A model generated the notes under the pieces. It worked only from the letters and a program-made list of their open reading frames with translations. It had not been told where the DNA came from and searched no databases. 64,000 nucleotides of DNA from Narthecium ossifragum. Taxonomy: Eukaryota > Streptophyta > Magnoliopsida > Dioscoreales > Nartheciaceae. The translations under genes and the position numbers were made by a program. The DNA lies in contig OY986969.1 of the NCBI GenBank assembly GCA_963920575.1, positions 6,941,076 through 7,005,075 of the forward strand. The letters run 5' to 3'. Position 1 is the first letter of the stretch, and every line of letters starts with the position of its first letter. Positions 33,864-45,503 of this stretch are shown here, piece by piece.

Positions 33864-35130
33864 GGATTCGGGGGCCTGACTGACATAATGGCCGGGCCAA
33901 TCAAGTGGGGACAAGTGGATCCCACCCACTTGAAACCTCTTCCCCTTTCTTTCTTTCTTTATATGTGTTAGATATATTTATATAATTGATTATATATATG
34001 TATACATATTATGTATGTATGTATATATATATATATATATGTATATAAAATAAATAAATATATTCATAGCATACATATAATATATAATAATGATATAGAT
34101 TATGTGTATATATATCATATGTATGTTATAAATATACAATTAATAAATTTCTTATGTGTGTTCATCTATCTATATATGTTTTATGTATATGGTATGTATG
34201 TTATTATATGTATTTATTATATATATATAATATATAATGTATAATAGACATATATTCATAAAAACGCGCACATATATATTCATTATATATATTTGTGTAT
34301 ATATATATATATATGTGTGTATATATATGTTATGTATATGTATTTAACAATGTATGTATGTTATAGAAGGGCTTTACTTCAGTACTATATGTGTGCACTT
34401 TTATGAATATATGTCTACTAGGTGGTGGGCCCGTGCCACCTGGCACGGCTAACTACCCTCTCCCACTATCTCTATAATAACTTACACATCAACCCACTAT
34501 CCTTTCTTTTTTTTATTTAATTATAATTTTATGACACGTGTATGCCATGTGTGTATAAGTTTATGACTCAGATTATGAGTCATAAGGGATAACTATCATC
34601 GGATCTTATAAGGTAGATAAGGATGTATATTTAAAACTAACCCAGGGAATTATGATAACAATATACAAAGTTAACTTAGGAAAATATACATGTAAACAAA
34701 TTAATAGGAGGGAAACGGTTGTAACCGTTATTGCTCCTTATAAGGTTGATTGTACATTATATATATTATATATTATATATATAATAAATACATATAATAA
34801 CATACATACCATATACATAAAACATATATACATAGATGAACACATATAAAAAATTTATTAATTGTATATTCATAACATACATATGATATATATATATAAA
34901 CATATACATAATCTATATCATTATTATATATTATATATATGTATGCTATGAATATGTATATTTATTTTATATACATATATATAATCAATTATATAAATAT
35001 ATCTAACACATATAAAGAAAGAAAGGGGAAGAGGTTTCAAGTGGGTGGGATCCACTTGTCCCCACTTGATTGGCCTGGCCACTATGTCAGGGCCTGACAT
35101 AGATTTTTCTATGTCAGGCCCCCCGAATCC
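33864..35130. mobile_element. Mutator-like foldback transposon with 9-bp TSD
   Basis: The ends are mutually inverted: GGATTCGGGGGCCTGAC on the left and its inverse, with one extra G/C, on the right. The inverted arms run about 380 bp (33864-34245 and 34750-35130) around a loop of about 500 bp. They include long AT microsatellite stretches. The 9-bp TSD AGCATAAAC (33855-33863 and 35131-35139) is exact and is the size expected for Mutator-like elements. The right arm carries an extra inverted duplication of its own end (CCTGACATAG...CTATGTCAGG). No transposase is present. Confidence 0.92.
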
Positions 35131-35224
35131 AGCATAAACATAATAATGGTCTAAGCATAGCAGGGGCACAAATACGATTAAAGCCACCAAAGGCACAACA
35201 GGCATACATGCCTCCACGAGGCCC

Positions 35225-36856
35225 TGATAGAACTTGAAAAGTGTCGTGGCTTAACAAGTCTACTCAAAATTACAAATTTATAATCAACCTACTAACTAAA
35301 TACTTTAGGGGTAGCTAGTAGTGAGTTTGAGTCGATTCCACAGGGAATCAGGATCGAGTTGAGATGCTTTGTATAGTCTCCTACAAAAAAGTTAGGAAAA
35401 GATTGAGACTTGGAATTAAACTAAATTTATATTAAAGGGTTTATGAATGTGAAAGAAGAGACCACAGGATTTCTAATCAGTAACCAAGGTTCTACCAGGT
35501 CTTCCTAAGGTTAGGGCACATTAATCACGCTGAATGGCTTTCCTAATAGTTGATAAGTGAATGGCTAGTTCTCCTTATCACTCAACAAGTTCTGGTTAGG
35601 ATCCCTTGTTGGCAAGAATAATTACCTAAAAATCAGTGACCGAATGATTAGTTACGTTCACTGCTAATGAATCCTCTGATTAGGATGAATTCATCGCAAG
35701 TAGTAGTAAGGATATGGATTTAGGTGTAGAATCAAGATGGGTTTAGTATCTTGATGGCCAAACTGAAAAAGACAGGATATATAGAGGACTAGAGATAGAA
35801 CGTAGTGGTTCTAGCACTATACAATTCACAATCACGAAAAAGAGTTCATCTGAGATACCATGGTACTAGCATGATACTTCTAGTAGATGAATCCAATCCA
35901 AGCCCTAGCATGCACAAGCTCTAGAATCAAATACAAACAAGAATAATCCACACATCCAGCAGGAAATCAACACCAAAATATAAAAGGAATAGAGATCAAT
36001 CCATATAGGCCAATCAATAATGTATACAAGCCCTAGATCTCAAAAATCCCTAATAGAAACCCTAGTTACATCATAAGAATCCTATGGTTAGGGGTTTAGC
36101 TACTCATTTTTAGGGATTGATCCATAGGAGAAAGTTGATGAAGATCTTCTGCCATGGATCTCCTCCCAAAGAATCTCCAAAGAAAAGTCTAAAAGTGGCA
36201 ATAAAACTCCTCTTTCCGTCAAAGAGAGAAGCCCCATAAAACCCTAAAAGATGCCTATTTATAGCCTAGGTTACACCTCCTTCAGGATTAGATCTTGGCC
36301 ATTGGTTTTCTTCCTGGAAATCAAAGGATCGATCCTTCCATGAAGGAAGATCGATCCTTTGTCTTCAATTATTGGCCACACCCGTAAAGGATCAATCTTC
36401 CTATAGAGGAAGATCGATCTTCTGTCTTTAATTGCTGGCCACGCCTGTAAAGGATCGATCTTCCTATAGAGGAAGATTGATCTTCTTCTTGTGTCATTGG
36501 TCTCGCCCCGTGGATGATCGATCATTCCATCATGAAAGATCGATCCTTTCCAATCTAGCTCTCTCTCACTTTTGATGCACATAAATGATCGATCATTTCA
36601 AATGTGATGATCGATCCTGTCGAGTGGCGCTCTCTATCAGTTTAATGTGCTTTAAATGATCGATCTTCGTATGAGATGAAGATCGATCCTTTATGCTGAA
36701 ATTGCCCTAATGTGTCCATTTTAGCTCCAAACTTGATCTAACCTTTGTTGAGGTCTCTTGTACCTGAAATAGGGTAAAGATAGTCAGTGAAGCATTGCTC
36801 AGAGACTAACAAAGCTAAATTACAATGGTGATTTGTGCACTTTTCAAGTCTTATCA
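35225..36856 (-). mobile_element. Solo LTR, Athila/Tat-like family, minus orientation
   Basis: Plus-strand view: TGATAGAACTTGAAAAGTG at the left and TTTTCAAGTCTTATCA at the right. The TSD is a perfect GGCCC (35220-35224 and 36857-36861). Similar in plan and partly in sequence to the LTRs at 19586 and 55972. A TATA-like CTATAAATAGG reads on the minus strand at about 36254-36266. The palindrome array at 36324-36697 lies upstream of that box in LTR sense. Confidence 0.95.
36324..36697. repeat. Paired GATCGATC array upstream of an LTR TATA box
   Basis: Seven pairs are visible, near 36327-36359, 36387-36420, 36456-36483, 36514-36546, 36587-36616 and 36657-36691, plus a weaker one. The facing half-sites are separated by 12-20 bp. 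Spacers between pairs share TTGGCCACGCC-like blocks in part. Confidence 0.85.
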
Positions 36857-38603
36857 GGCCCACCAACTAATCTAAGCAATTAATTAAACATATACAACAG
36901 CACACCTTCGGCCAATAGAACTAAAAATTCATTCACATTCAACTAAGGCACACAATCGGCCATTTAAACTAAACATTCCCGGGGGGGGGCATGACTCCCC
37001 TGGTTCACCCAGAAGCCTACGTAAGGCTCGGTCAATAGTGCCCAATAGATATAACTTATATATATGGCATGCATCAATATGATGAGGAACTCAAACTCGT
37101 ATAAAACTTAACAATAGAAGATTCGCCATAAACCCAAAATAAATCCTCAAAAAAACCCTACGATTAAGCATGCTAACATTAAGCAAGATTAGAAAGGGCA
37201 TAGTGTCAGTTTAGTTTGGAAGGAATCAAGAAAACATCGAAAAACGACCAACATCTCGTCACTCTGCCAGGGGAGTGATCGTTCGCATTGAAAACTCTAT
37301 CAAAATCCGATGAAATGCGATGAAACTTTGGAAAGAGTAAGAACAAGCATAGGGGAACACTCCAAAGCAAACAAAACCAAAATACATCCAGTAAATACCA
37401 TAATATAGTCTAAACAAGGGTTTACTGGTAGAATCCCTATCTTAATCTAACTAATCTCCTCCCAATCCTTACTAATCCAATCCAAGGTGGCTTAGATTGG
37501 TCTTTCCCCAAAAAATGGCCGTCTCCAAGCAGCTGCAATGGCCTCCCACGAGCTCCAAAGACCTCTCTCTCTAAATCCCTAAGAAAGTGGGCGAAGAAAT
37601 AGATCTCAGCTGTCTCTACTTAAACCCCTCATGTGAGGACCTGTACCTCCAACCCGGTCCTATTGCGTTAGGTTGAGGGTCTAGTTTTGTGATTTGACTC
37701 GGTTGGCCTAGGGATGCGATCGGTTGATTGCATCACTATTTTTGAACCCCAAGGGCAATTTGGTAAAATTTCCCCTTTGCGGTCAGTTTCACACCCGCGT
37801 AGTGCACACACTTCCTTGGATTGATCTATGTGACTGATTAGAACCTTAAGAACACTTCCGATCAGAAGATCGGAGCTTGATCGGGAAAGATTGAAATGGA
37901 CGGGTGTGATCGATTCCAGGTTTCTATAAACACCCCCCTTTCTTTTATCTCTCTTCTCTTTATATCTCTTCTCTCCTCTCTCTCTCCTCATGGGCTGCCA
38001 ACTGGAGGTTGGGTTGTGGCTTTTCGGCGCAGATCCGTGTGGATTGGAGGCGAGGGATTCGTAGATCGCCTGCTTGTTGCTATATGTAGGTGTTTCTACC
38101 CGATTCTGATGAATCGGTAACCCTAGGATCGCCTTTTTTGTGATTTTTGGCAGCTGTGTGTTTTGGAATGCTTTTCTTTTATATATCCTTGCTAGCTTAG
38201 AAGCTTTCTATCGAATCGTTTCTATATTCTTTTGACCAAATTCCATATTTTTGTCGGTTTTTCGACGGGGTCGAACTCAGATATGATATTTCACGATTTG
38301 AGTTTTGTTGTTATTTCATGAATGAAATCCCTACCGTCAAATAGACCTTCGTGCAAAGTTTGAATGGATTTCATCGCCGTTTGATAAATCAAATCCAACA
38401 AATTCAGTTTTTCATCAGTTTTCAGGCAATTTGATTTAATTCGGAGGATTTGATCATCCAAAGTTGGATTTCTTAGTGTCATTAGATTCCCCACATCCAA
38501 TTGCATATGCCTACCAAGTTTGGTTTGATTCCGACGAGTTTTGATTATCGAAATCCAAGAAATTGGATTTCATCCACTATTCACTTTTCCTGTCGACTTA
38601 TGA

Positions 38604-38893
38604 AGGAACGATCATTTCGGTAAAATGATCGATCACTTTTGTTGAAGTGTTTTGTCTCGTCTAAAGGATGATCGATCTTCTTTGTGAGGAAAGATCGATT
38701 ATTTCTCTTGACAAAGAGAGGCCACTTGGAGGGGATCGATCACGGGTATCATGATCGATCATTTTCCTTCCAAGCAGGGAACACTCTTAAGGAAAATCGA
38801 TCTTCCTTGGGAGTGAAGATCGATCATTTCTCCTTGACAGGGAGCACCCATATGAATGATCGATCATCTTGGGTAAGATGATCGATCTTTTAT
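38604..38893. repeat. Paired palindromes in the solo LTR at 37632
   Basis: Five pairs with GATCGATC cores near 38608-38636, 38668-38700, 38733-38762, 38795-38827 and 38857-38888. Sense-strand spacing within a pair is 14-22 bp. Half-sites alternate between TGATCGATCA and AGATCGATCT types. Confidence 0.85.
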
Positions 38894-40074
38894 ATGCTGA
38901 TTTGTTATAGTTATTCCAAGTTTGGTGTTTTCTGTTTCTTTTCAACCCGGTATTCTCGTGGGGCTTTCCCGATGATAAGTAATGAGTATTATATTATTTT
39001 TATCGGATTTTGATGGGTTTATCTCCGGTTTATCGATCTCTACTTATTTCAAGCAGTTTCTCGATAAGCATGCCATATATATATATATATATGTAGTTTT
39101 TTATTTCTTTATCACTTTATGGGTAACCGGGGGAGTGACGACCCCCGGGAATGTTTAGTGTAAATGGGCCAAAGGTGTGTCCCGCATGCTTAGAATAGTT
39201 TTACTGCTTTGATTAATAGCCCCGCTGATTGCCGACGTGCGCCGAAGCATAACCCGTTGTACTGGTAGATTATATATTTTGTTGTGTGGTTTGGTCGGGG
39301 TTGTATTCCATTGTAATAAATTTCGATTGATGGCTGCGGACGCCGTTGTATTGCCGAAATTGGCTCCGTTGCTTGTCGTTGCTTGTGGACCAGTTACTCG
39401 TAGGTAACTATGGAACCTTAGCATGTCAGGTGTCGGGGTGCAATTAAGGCTATTGTATATATGCTTTATCATTGCTTTGTTAGTTAGATCATCATTGCGT
39501 TAGATTCTTGCTATGTTCACCCTTTGGCTAGCTTCAGGCTATGCCCAGCCCTGTATAATTGATGTCATATTGTTGCATGCATATATCTCTTTATCTGTGT
39601 CTGAGCATTGCATGCATCTTGTTTGCATTAGAGCATAAGATTAGGCCATGGGTAAATAGGGTCTTCGCCGATCCGAGACTCTTGGGTAACTTGGTTCTAG
39701 CTCTAGGACCGTGACTGTGTAGCAAAGACTAGGCCGTAATTACTACGCTAAATCTCTGTATTCTTGAGTATGGGTCTAGTTGGCTACTATCTATTGTTTG
39801 AGGTGTAGAGGTTGCCTAGAGTTCTCGTCTCATGCTTAGTATTCGAGTTAAGGGAAGTTACGTGCTGCCCTGGGTCCTACCCCTTTGTTGTTCAACGCTG
39901 GGCGTTTGGTAGTTGAGAGGGACGGCTATTGACAGTTGAGGTCATAGAGCGTGGGCCATGGGGTAGGCGGTGGACGTAACTTGAGTTTCTCTTAGAGATG
40001 AGACAAAACCCAGGACTTTGTGGTTTCCCCTTTTTCCTATACGACGTAGAGTAGAGTAGAACCCTACTGAGCTT

Positions 40075-40966
40075 TGTTAGCCCTAATGACGTTTTGATTA
40101 TGTTTTGATGATGCCAATATGTTGCTAAATGTTAAAATATATATGTGATAAAATATATGTTGATAACAAGCTTTAACTTTCATATTTGAGCTATTAGTGG
40201 AGTTGACGGATGATGCATGGATGCATCCGTGGAATTGACGGATGATGCATGGATGCATCCGTAGGATGCGACGGTCGATCCGTGGATCGACCGTGGAGTA
40301 TTTATGAAGAAAAGTGAAGAAGCGACGGTCGATCCGTGTATCGATCGTGGAAAGCTTTTTTCTTGACAGAGCCTGACGGATGATGTCACGGTCGATGCGA
40401 CGGTCGACCGTGACGCTTGACGGTCGATAGGTGGATCGACCGTGGCTCAAGAAAAGCATGGCGGACGATGTCACGGATGATGCGACGGTCGACCGTGAGC
40501 CTAGAAACTAGTCGTTAAAGAGCCGTTGCAGAAACAGAAAATAGCCGTTGGAAGCTATTTTTTGAGGCCCTAAAACTCAAGTATATATGATAAGATGCTG
40601 CAAACTTGGGGTAAGACTAAGGAAAATATTAGTTTACATTGTAATAAGTTTTAGTCTTCTTTTGAGTGCTTTAACCTTTGTAAAACTACTTCAAGTGTGA
40701 AGTAGACTTTGAGAGAAATATCCAAGAGAGCTTGGAGTGATTTGTAAACTTCTCAAGCACCCGTAAGCTTGAGGGGGAGCTCCAGCAGTTGTTGGAGGAT
40801 TTGTAAGGTTGCCAAGCACCCGGAACCTTGGTGGGAATACTTGTAAGGGGATTTACAAGTAGTGGAACCTCAAGGAGGACCTTGAGTGAAGTGGACGTAG
40901 GCAAGGTTTGTCGAACCACTATAAATCTGGTGCAAGTCTCCTAACTCATCCTTCATTGCATGTTTT
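40075..40966 (+). mobile_element. Ty1/copia LTR fragment (same family as 52044-55168)
   Basis: Begins TGTTAGCC like the LTR at 54180. It shares the same order of blocks: a palindrome array, AATAGCCGTTGGAAG, TTTGTAAAACTACTTCAAG, GACTTTGAGAGA and CAAGCACCCGTAAGCTT. It stops about 110 bp before the normal LTR end and joins the Tekay LTR. The array at 40263-40500 is built on CGGTCGATCC / GGATCGACCG. Confidence 0.85.
40263..40500. repeat. CGGTCGATCC paired palindromes in copia LTR
   Basis: Includes a near-perfect palindrome, CGGTCGATCC-GT-GGATCGACCG, at about 40271-40292. Diverged pairs follow near 40325, 40390 and 40425, each giving ACGGTCGA...TCGACCGT-type inversions. Confidence 0.85.
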
Positions 40967-41332
40967 GTTGCTCACTACTACCCGGGCTGCGTTTGCAGGT
41001 GCATGCGTCGGCTCTTCCTTAATGGTTCCAGCTGGATCAAGTCTTGGCGACGCGTCGACTTCCGGAGGCGTTTGAGGTCTCAGAGGGACAGATGTACATT
41101 TTGGCAGGTTTTTGTTTATAGTTACCTTTGAGGATGATGTACTTAACGTTTAATCTTTGAAATCTCATTCCCTCTTTTAATTTAGTTTTATTCCGCAATG
41201 TAATATTTAGTTTTACCATTATGCGCTTGGAAGTTTTTCAGTTCAAATTAATTCCATAAATAGTGTAGGTTTCCCCTCACGTCCCAGTCCCAATGGGTTT
41301 TCTGAGCCGGGGCATGACACCTCAGCCCGAGT

Positions 41333-41437
41333 CCAATCGATCGCTTCAAAGAGCGATCGGTCGCTTGGGCTTAGGTGTCAGCCTCGACTTACCATCGAAG
41401 CCGATCGCTCACTCTCAAGAGCGACCGATCGCCCAAG
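41333..41437. repeat. GCGATCGGTCGC-type palindrome pairs
   Basis: Two pairs: ATCGATCGCTTCAAAGAGCG followed by ATCGGTCGC, and CGATCGCTCACTCTCAAGAG followed by CGACCGATCG. The stem is GAGCGA / TCGCTC, unlike the AT-flanked arrays elsewhere. The same type is found at 11534-11566. Confidence 0.8.
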
Positions 41438-41859
41438 GCTAGAAGTTTGCCCCAAAGACAAACTTCGACGTTCGAGCTCGAATCTCCGAATTCAAAACTC
41501 GCCTAGGGTTCTAAAAAACATGTTCATCACTCATGATGATGTGTGTGCACTTCGCGTGTGAAACCCATTTCCGCGAGAACAAATTACCGATTTGCCTTTA
41601 GGAGTCGCAAGGAGCAACGCGATCGTCAAATCACACCTGATTCGAAACAAAGCCAACCGAATTCATGGATCCAACCCACACGGCGAATCAGATATAGAAG
41701 AATGTATCCTCCTACTAAATAACCCCAACCTCATGACCCATCTTACGCGGGCTTTATATTAGCTTCTCGTGATAGCTTTAGGTCTTTGGGGGCAAAACCG
41801 TCAAGCACGAAGGTAGTCTAAAGCGGATAATATCATATTGTATGCGATCGGGCTGTTAC

Positions 41860-43796
41860 ACATGAAGCTAGATAGAGAGTGCCCCTAAATCGAGGTGCCT
41901 ATGTCCAGAAGGGTCGTAAAGGACCTTGACCCCTTGACCATCTCTTGTATTAGTCTCAAGTCAGTAAAAGTCGCAGCGTTTGTAGCCAATAACCCATGTT
42001 CTTGAGGGGTTGTTAAATTGGCTGCCTAAGAGCAGCGTGCAGACGGGTTAATATCCTAACGGACAGTGAAATTTGTTTTGCAAAATCGCATAGTCGCTCA
42101 GTGCATGCTATATATACTAAGAAAGTAAATGATTTAACCCTATAGCACATAAGAAAATTGGCATTTCTTATCTTCCTCTCCACAACATTAGTGACAATTA
42201 AGAGTCAAGTCCCAGTTCTCCATCTTGATCAACCTAGGCCCCTTTAGCACATTTGGATGAACAATGAAAGGCTTCAGTCACCTCCAACCTTGGCTGCAAA
42301 TTAAGTTAGCAAATGCTTCGTTAGAAATTAATTTCAACTTGTTCATTGATGGGAGAGGGATGAAGGGGGCTAGCTACCATGCAATTAAAATAGGGAGATT
42401 TGTCAAATGGTCTCTTATTAGAGACCAATTTGTCATTTGATTCCCTATTTATAAAAGATCTTAAGTGTTTTATTACCACTATAAGGGATAGAAGACTATA
42501 ATACCCGTCACCGATCCGGGCTCCCCCGTCGCCGATCCCGCTCCCCCGCCGCCGATTCGGGCTCCCCCATCGCCGATCCCGCTCCCTCGCTGCTGATCCG
42601 GGCTCCCCCTCGCCGATCCCGCTCCCCCGTCGCCGATCTCGCTCCTCCGCCGGCGATCCAAGCTCCCCCGCCACCGATCCGGGCTCCCCTGTCGCCGATT
42701 CGGGATCCCCGTCGCCGATCCAGTCTCCCCGTCATCAATCCCGTCACTGATCCAACCACTGATCCCGATCCAGTCGCCGGTCCAAAGCTCCCCGTCATCG
42801 ATCACCGATCCAGTCGCCGATCCGATGAAACTTATATTTATTTATTTTTCAATTAATTTTGTGGTTATTTTTTTAAATAACTTTTCAATTTTGTGGGTAC
42901 TTTTCTTTTTCTTTTTTTTTACCGCAAAAAAGATGAGCCTATGCTAGTAGTAACTTTGGTAGTCACTTCTCATTTTCGAAAAGTAACTACCAAACAATTG
43001 ACATGAAAAGTAACTTCTAATTTATTACCAATTTTAAAAAAGTAACTACAAAAAATAACATTTGATACAAAATGAAAAGTAACTACCAAATTATATACCA
43101 TTTTTCAAAAAGTAACTACAAAAAAGGAATGTAAAGTAAATTTCAAAAAAACTGAAAAGTAACTTTCAAACAAACTGAAAAGTAACTTTCAAAAAAACAG
43201 AAAAGTTACTTTCAAAAAATCTAGAAAGTAACTAAAAAAAACATGAAAAGAAGTCATTAATGTAACCGAAATTATCACACCCACTTATGCATTTCTCAAA
43301 AAGTTCCATTTTCCAAAAAACGAACCCACTCATGCACCTATTTATTTTGGAGTCTAGGAAATGCCATCTTTGCCCATACTTTTTCTATTTGAAAAGGGTA
43401 TTTTGGTCATGAAAGTTACCATAATAACCCTAAAAAAGACTAAATAGCTTATAGATTTGTTAGAAGACCGTAGAGTAATAAAGATCTCCAAATGAAACTA
43501 AATGACAATTATCTAATTAAAATACCCTCTCTCTAATCAAAGAAGCGATCTTGCTTTAAATTTCGAGCATGATACATGAAACCCCAATCGGAAAGGATGA
43601 CAAAAATACTAAATAAATTAATAGATGGAAAGTAGGGCATAATAGATTGTTTCCCTCTCATCTTCAGCTGATAACCTAGTTAATCATTGCCATGTACGTA
43701 ATTTACCCAAAGATATAAGAGACCAAATTTGTAGCTTTCATTAATTATATTACATCCTTGCTTGACCTTTAATTTTCCCATGCATGCAGAATTGCA
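41860..43796. other. Downstream flank of FAMA, repeats but no gene
   Basis: No protein-coding gene is visible. It contains the minisatellite at 42505-42830. A stretch at 42940-43240 carries many loose copies of GAAAAGTAACT on an A-rich background. AT-rich sequence then runs up to the FAMA stop. A FAMA polyadenylation region would be expected in 43550-43796 on the minus strand. Confidence 0.5.
42505..42830 (+). repeat. GC-rich 18-bp minisatellite
   Basis: About 15 imperfect copies of an 18-bp unit such as TCGCCGATCCCGCTCCCC, alternating with a variant ending GGGCTCCCC. Because 18 is a multiple of three, several frames stay open and translate to arginine/glycine-rich repeats; these are not genes. 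The run decays at its right end into spaced ATCCAGTC and CCGATCC copies. Confidence 0.88.
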
Positions 43797-45443
43797 TCAA
43801 AATGTGCTTGCCTCGATGAAGCTCAGAATCTGCTGAACCGAGTTCGCAATGTCTTCAGCACTGCACCTTGTGTCACTGGTGATCTGCCAATATATATGCA
43901 TATCATCATCAGAAGAGCAAGAAGAAATTCATAAATAAAAAAGTAAAAGATAGACAGCATGCATGCATGCATGTTAGGCTTCTAGCTAGCTAGGGTGGGT
44001 TCTTAATTAAACTTTTGGATACTGGCCTTGACATTGAAGGAGTAGAGAACAGTCTGCTCTATAGTGGTGATGTTGGTGTGCAGGATGTTGAGCTGCAGAT
44101 CCTCGAGTGCGGCGATGGTCTTGAGCAGTTGCCCGGGCCGCCGCCTTGAAAGTATCTTGATCATGGCATCAAAGCCCAGCAACCGAACTTCAATGTCAGC
44201 CAAGCAGGACTTGTTCTCTGCCATGTCCTCGCGCAGGCCATGAGACTCATAATCAACCAGCTGCTTCATGTGATCGGCGCCGCTCGGAATAGAGATGGCC
44301 GGAAAGAAGGGTTGCTGCGCCTGCTGCTGCTGCTGCTGGCCGCCGATCGCCAACGGAGGTGCATCCGCGGTCATCATTCTTGGGCCTTCACCCCCACTGA
44401 AGATCCTTCGCCGCTTCTGCGATTCCAAACACTGCAGAAGTTGCTCCAACTCCCTCACAAACTCAATGGCACCACCAATTATGGATGCCTGGTCTCCCTG
44501 CAAAACTCAAACGATCGAGTTCGAACTCAAGCATGCATGCATTCGAATATATATGAAAATTTTAAGTACATATCCTTTCTTTCTGTAGGCTAGCTGTTAT
44601 ATATATATATATATATATATAGTACGTACCCTGTGCACGTAAGAGCTTGGCATGAGAGATCTCAACACACGGAGGTGCTCATTCATCTGCTTCCTCCTGT
44701 TCCTCTCGACGGCGATATGAGTCATCCGCTGGCTCTCCACCTCCTCGCTCGTCTTCATTGACCTCGGCCTTTTTCTCCTGTTAATCTTCACCTCAATCCC
44801 CCCCATCTGGTGAGCCTCGCCAAGGAAACCGAGCTGGTGCACCGATGAAGCATTCTCGGAGAACCGGGCTTCTTCTTCCTGATCTCCCTTCTCATGATTA
44901 TTCTGACCTAATAATCCCTCCTCTATTTGGAATGCCGGCGGAGGCTGAGACACGGGAGAGGAAACTACTAGAGGCTCCAGGAACCTGGGGATCAAGTCGC
45001 TGTCGTCGTCGGAGCTCTTCGACTGCGCCTGGTTCAGAGCAAGCTTCGGCCCAAAGTCCGCGAACTGCATCACGTTGGCGAAGCTCAGCTTGTCCAGAGA
45101 GATCTGACGGTGGGCCGGCGGCGGCGCGGCGGGGTTGCCGCCCAGCATGTAGTCCACCATCTCGGCCTGGTTGTCGGAGCTGATCATCTCTTGCCTCCTC
45201 AGTATCTGCAGGTTTTGCTGCTGCTGGCGGTGATGCTGCTGGTCCAGACTGTAGTCCAGAGGCATGAAACTACCTGGATGGTTCACCTGCAGTGAAATCA
45301 AATCATGCAAATTTAAGTCAAACAAATTAAAAGACACACATACTAACAATTAAAAGAGATCATAGAATTAAACAAGGAATTAAAAGAGATGGCTGCAGAT
45401 CGAGTAGCAGTACTGTGTAGTCTTCTTCCACTTCTTTGTCCAT
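43797..45443 (-). CDS. FAMA: FAMA-type bHLH transcription factor, four exons
   Basis: Exons: 45443-45414, 45286-44630, 44497-44027, 43883-43797, giving 10 + 219 + 157 + 28 = 414 residues, the length I recall for Arabidopsis FAMA. All junctions are phase 0. The start reads MDKE, as in the family. A conserved N-terminal block [13 protein letters not shown] is present. The basic region (about residues 196-214, [16 protein letters not shown]) and helix-loop-helix run to about 250. LQCLE at 250-254 fits the LxCxE retinoblastoma-related binding motif known in FAMA. A C-terminal ACT-like domain spans about 324-414 ([15 protein letters not shown]). FAMA ends division and drives guard-cell fate in stomatal development, acting in the nucleus with ICE1/SCREAM partners (known of the family). 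Introns 1 and 2 are GT-AG; intron 3 appears to be GC-AG. Confidence 0.93.
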
Positions 45444-45447
45444 TGAG

Positions 45448-45501
<54 letters not shown>
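45448..45501 (-). repeat. CT/AT compound microsatellite just upstream of the FAMA start
   Basis: On the gene's strand an AT repeat of about 20 units is followed by about 7 GA repeats ending 5 bases before the ATG at 45443. It probably lies in the 5' leader. GA and AT runs of this kind are length-variable. Another AT run sits in intron 2 (44599-44621). Confidence 0.8.

Positions 45502-45503
<2 letters not shown>

Larger units (their letters stand above)
37632..41319 (+). mobile_element. Solo LTR, Tekay-type subfamily, with copia LTR fragment inside
   Basis: Starts TGTGAGGACCTGTACC and ends GAGCCGGGGCATGACA, with the exact TSD CCTCA at 37627-37631 and 41320-41324. A TATA-like TCTATAAACACC is at 37921-37932, and palindrome pairs (38604-38893) lie downstream of it. 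The block at 40075-40966 is foreign copia LTR sequence, leaving about 2.8 kb of native LTR. The LTR sequence resumes with CTACCCGGGCTGCGTTTGCA at 40978. Confidence 0.93.
32885..41859 (-). mobile_element. Minus-strand Tekay-type LTR region, heavily nested
   Basis: Once the guests (33864-35130, 35225-36856, 37632-41319) are removed, the remaining 2.4 kb reads like a Tekay LTR on the minus strand. The end segment is at 32885. The landmark with ACACCTTCGGCC and CATGACTCCC at 36900-37010 matches 1548-1600 of the first solo LTR. The segment with GTGCACTTCGCGTGTGAAAC near 41550 matches the start region of sister LTRs. The minus-strand start is unclear: TGTAACAGCCCGATCG at 41859 is the likeliest. No TSD could be matched, so the ends are approximate. 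Confidence 0.55.

Noticed and set aside
34011..34849. Tyrosine/isoleucine-rich ORFs
   Set aside because: Pure by-product of AT microsatellites in the foldback arms.
42321..42805. Overlapping arginine/glycine-rich ORFs on the minus strand
   Set aside because: The 18-bp minisatellite keeps several frames open by its length; the repeats translate to low-complexity chains.
41860..43796. A tRNA, rRNA or organelle-derived segment
   Set aside because: No cloverleaf-forming A and B boxes or rRNA blocks were recognised here or elsewhere by eye; a tRNA scan would be needed to be certain.
44295..45183. Plus-strand ORFs over the FAMA gene
   Set aside because: Antisense shadows of the conserved bHLH exons.
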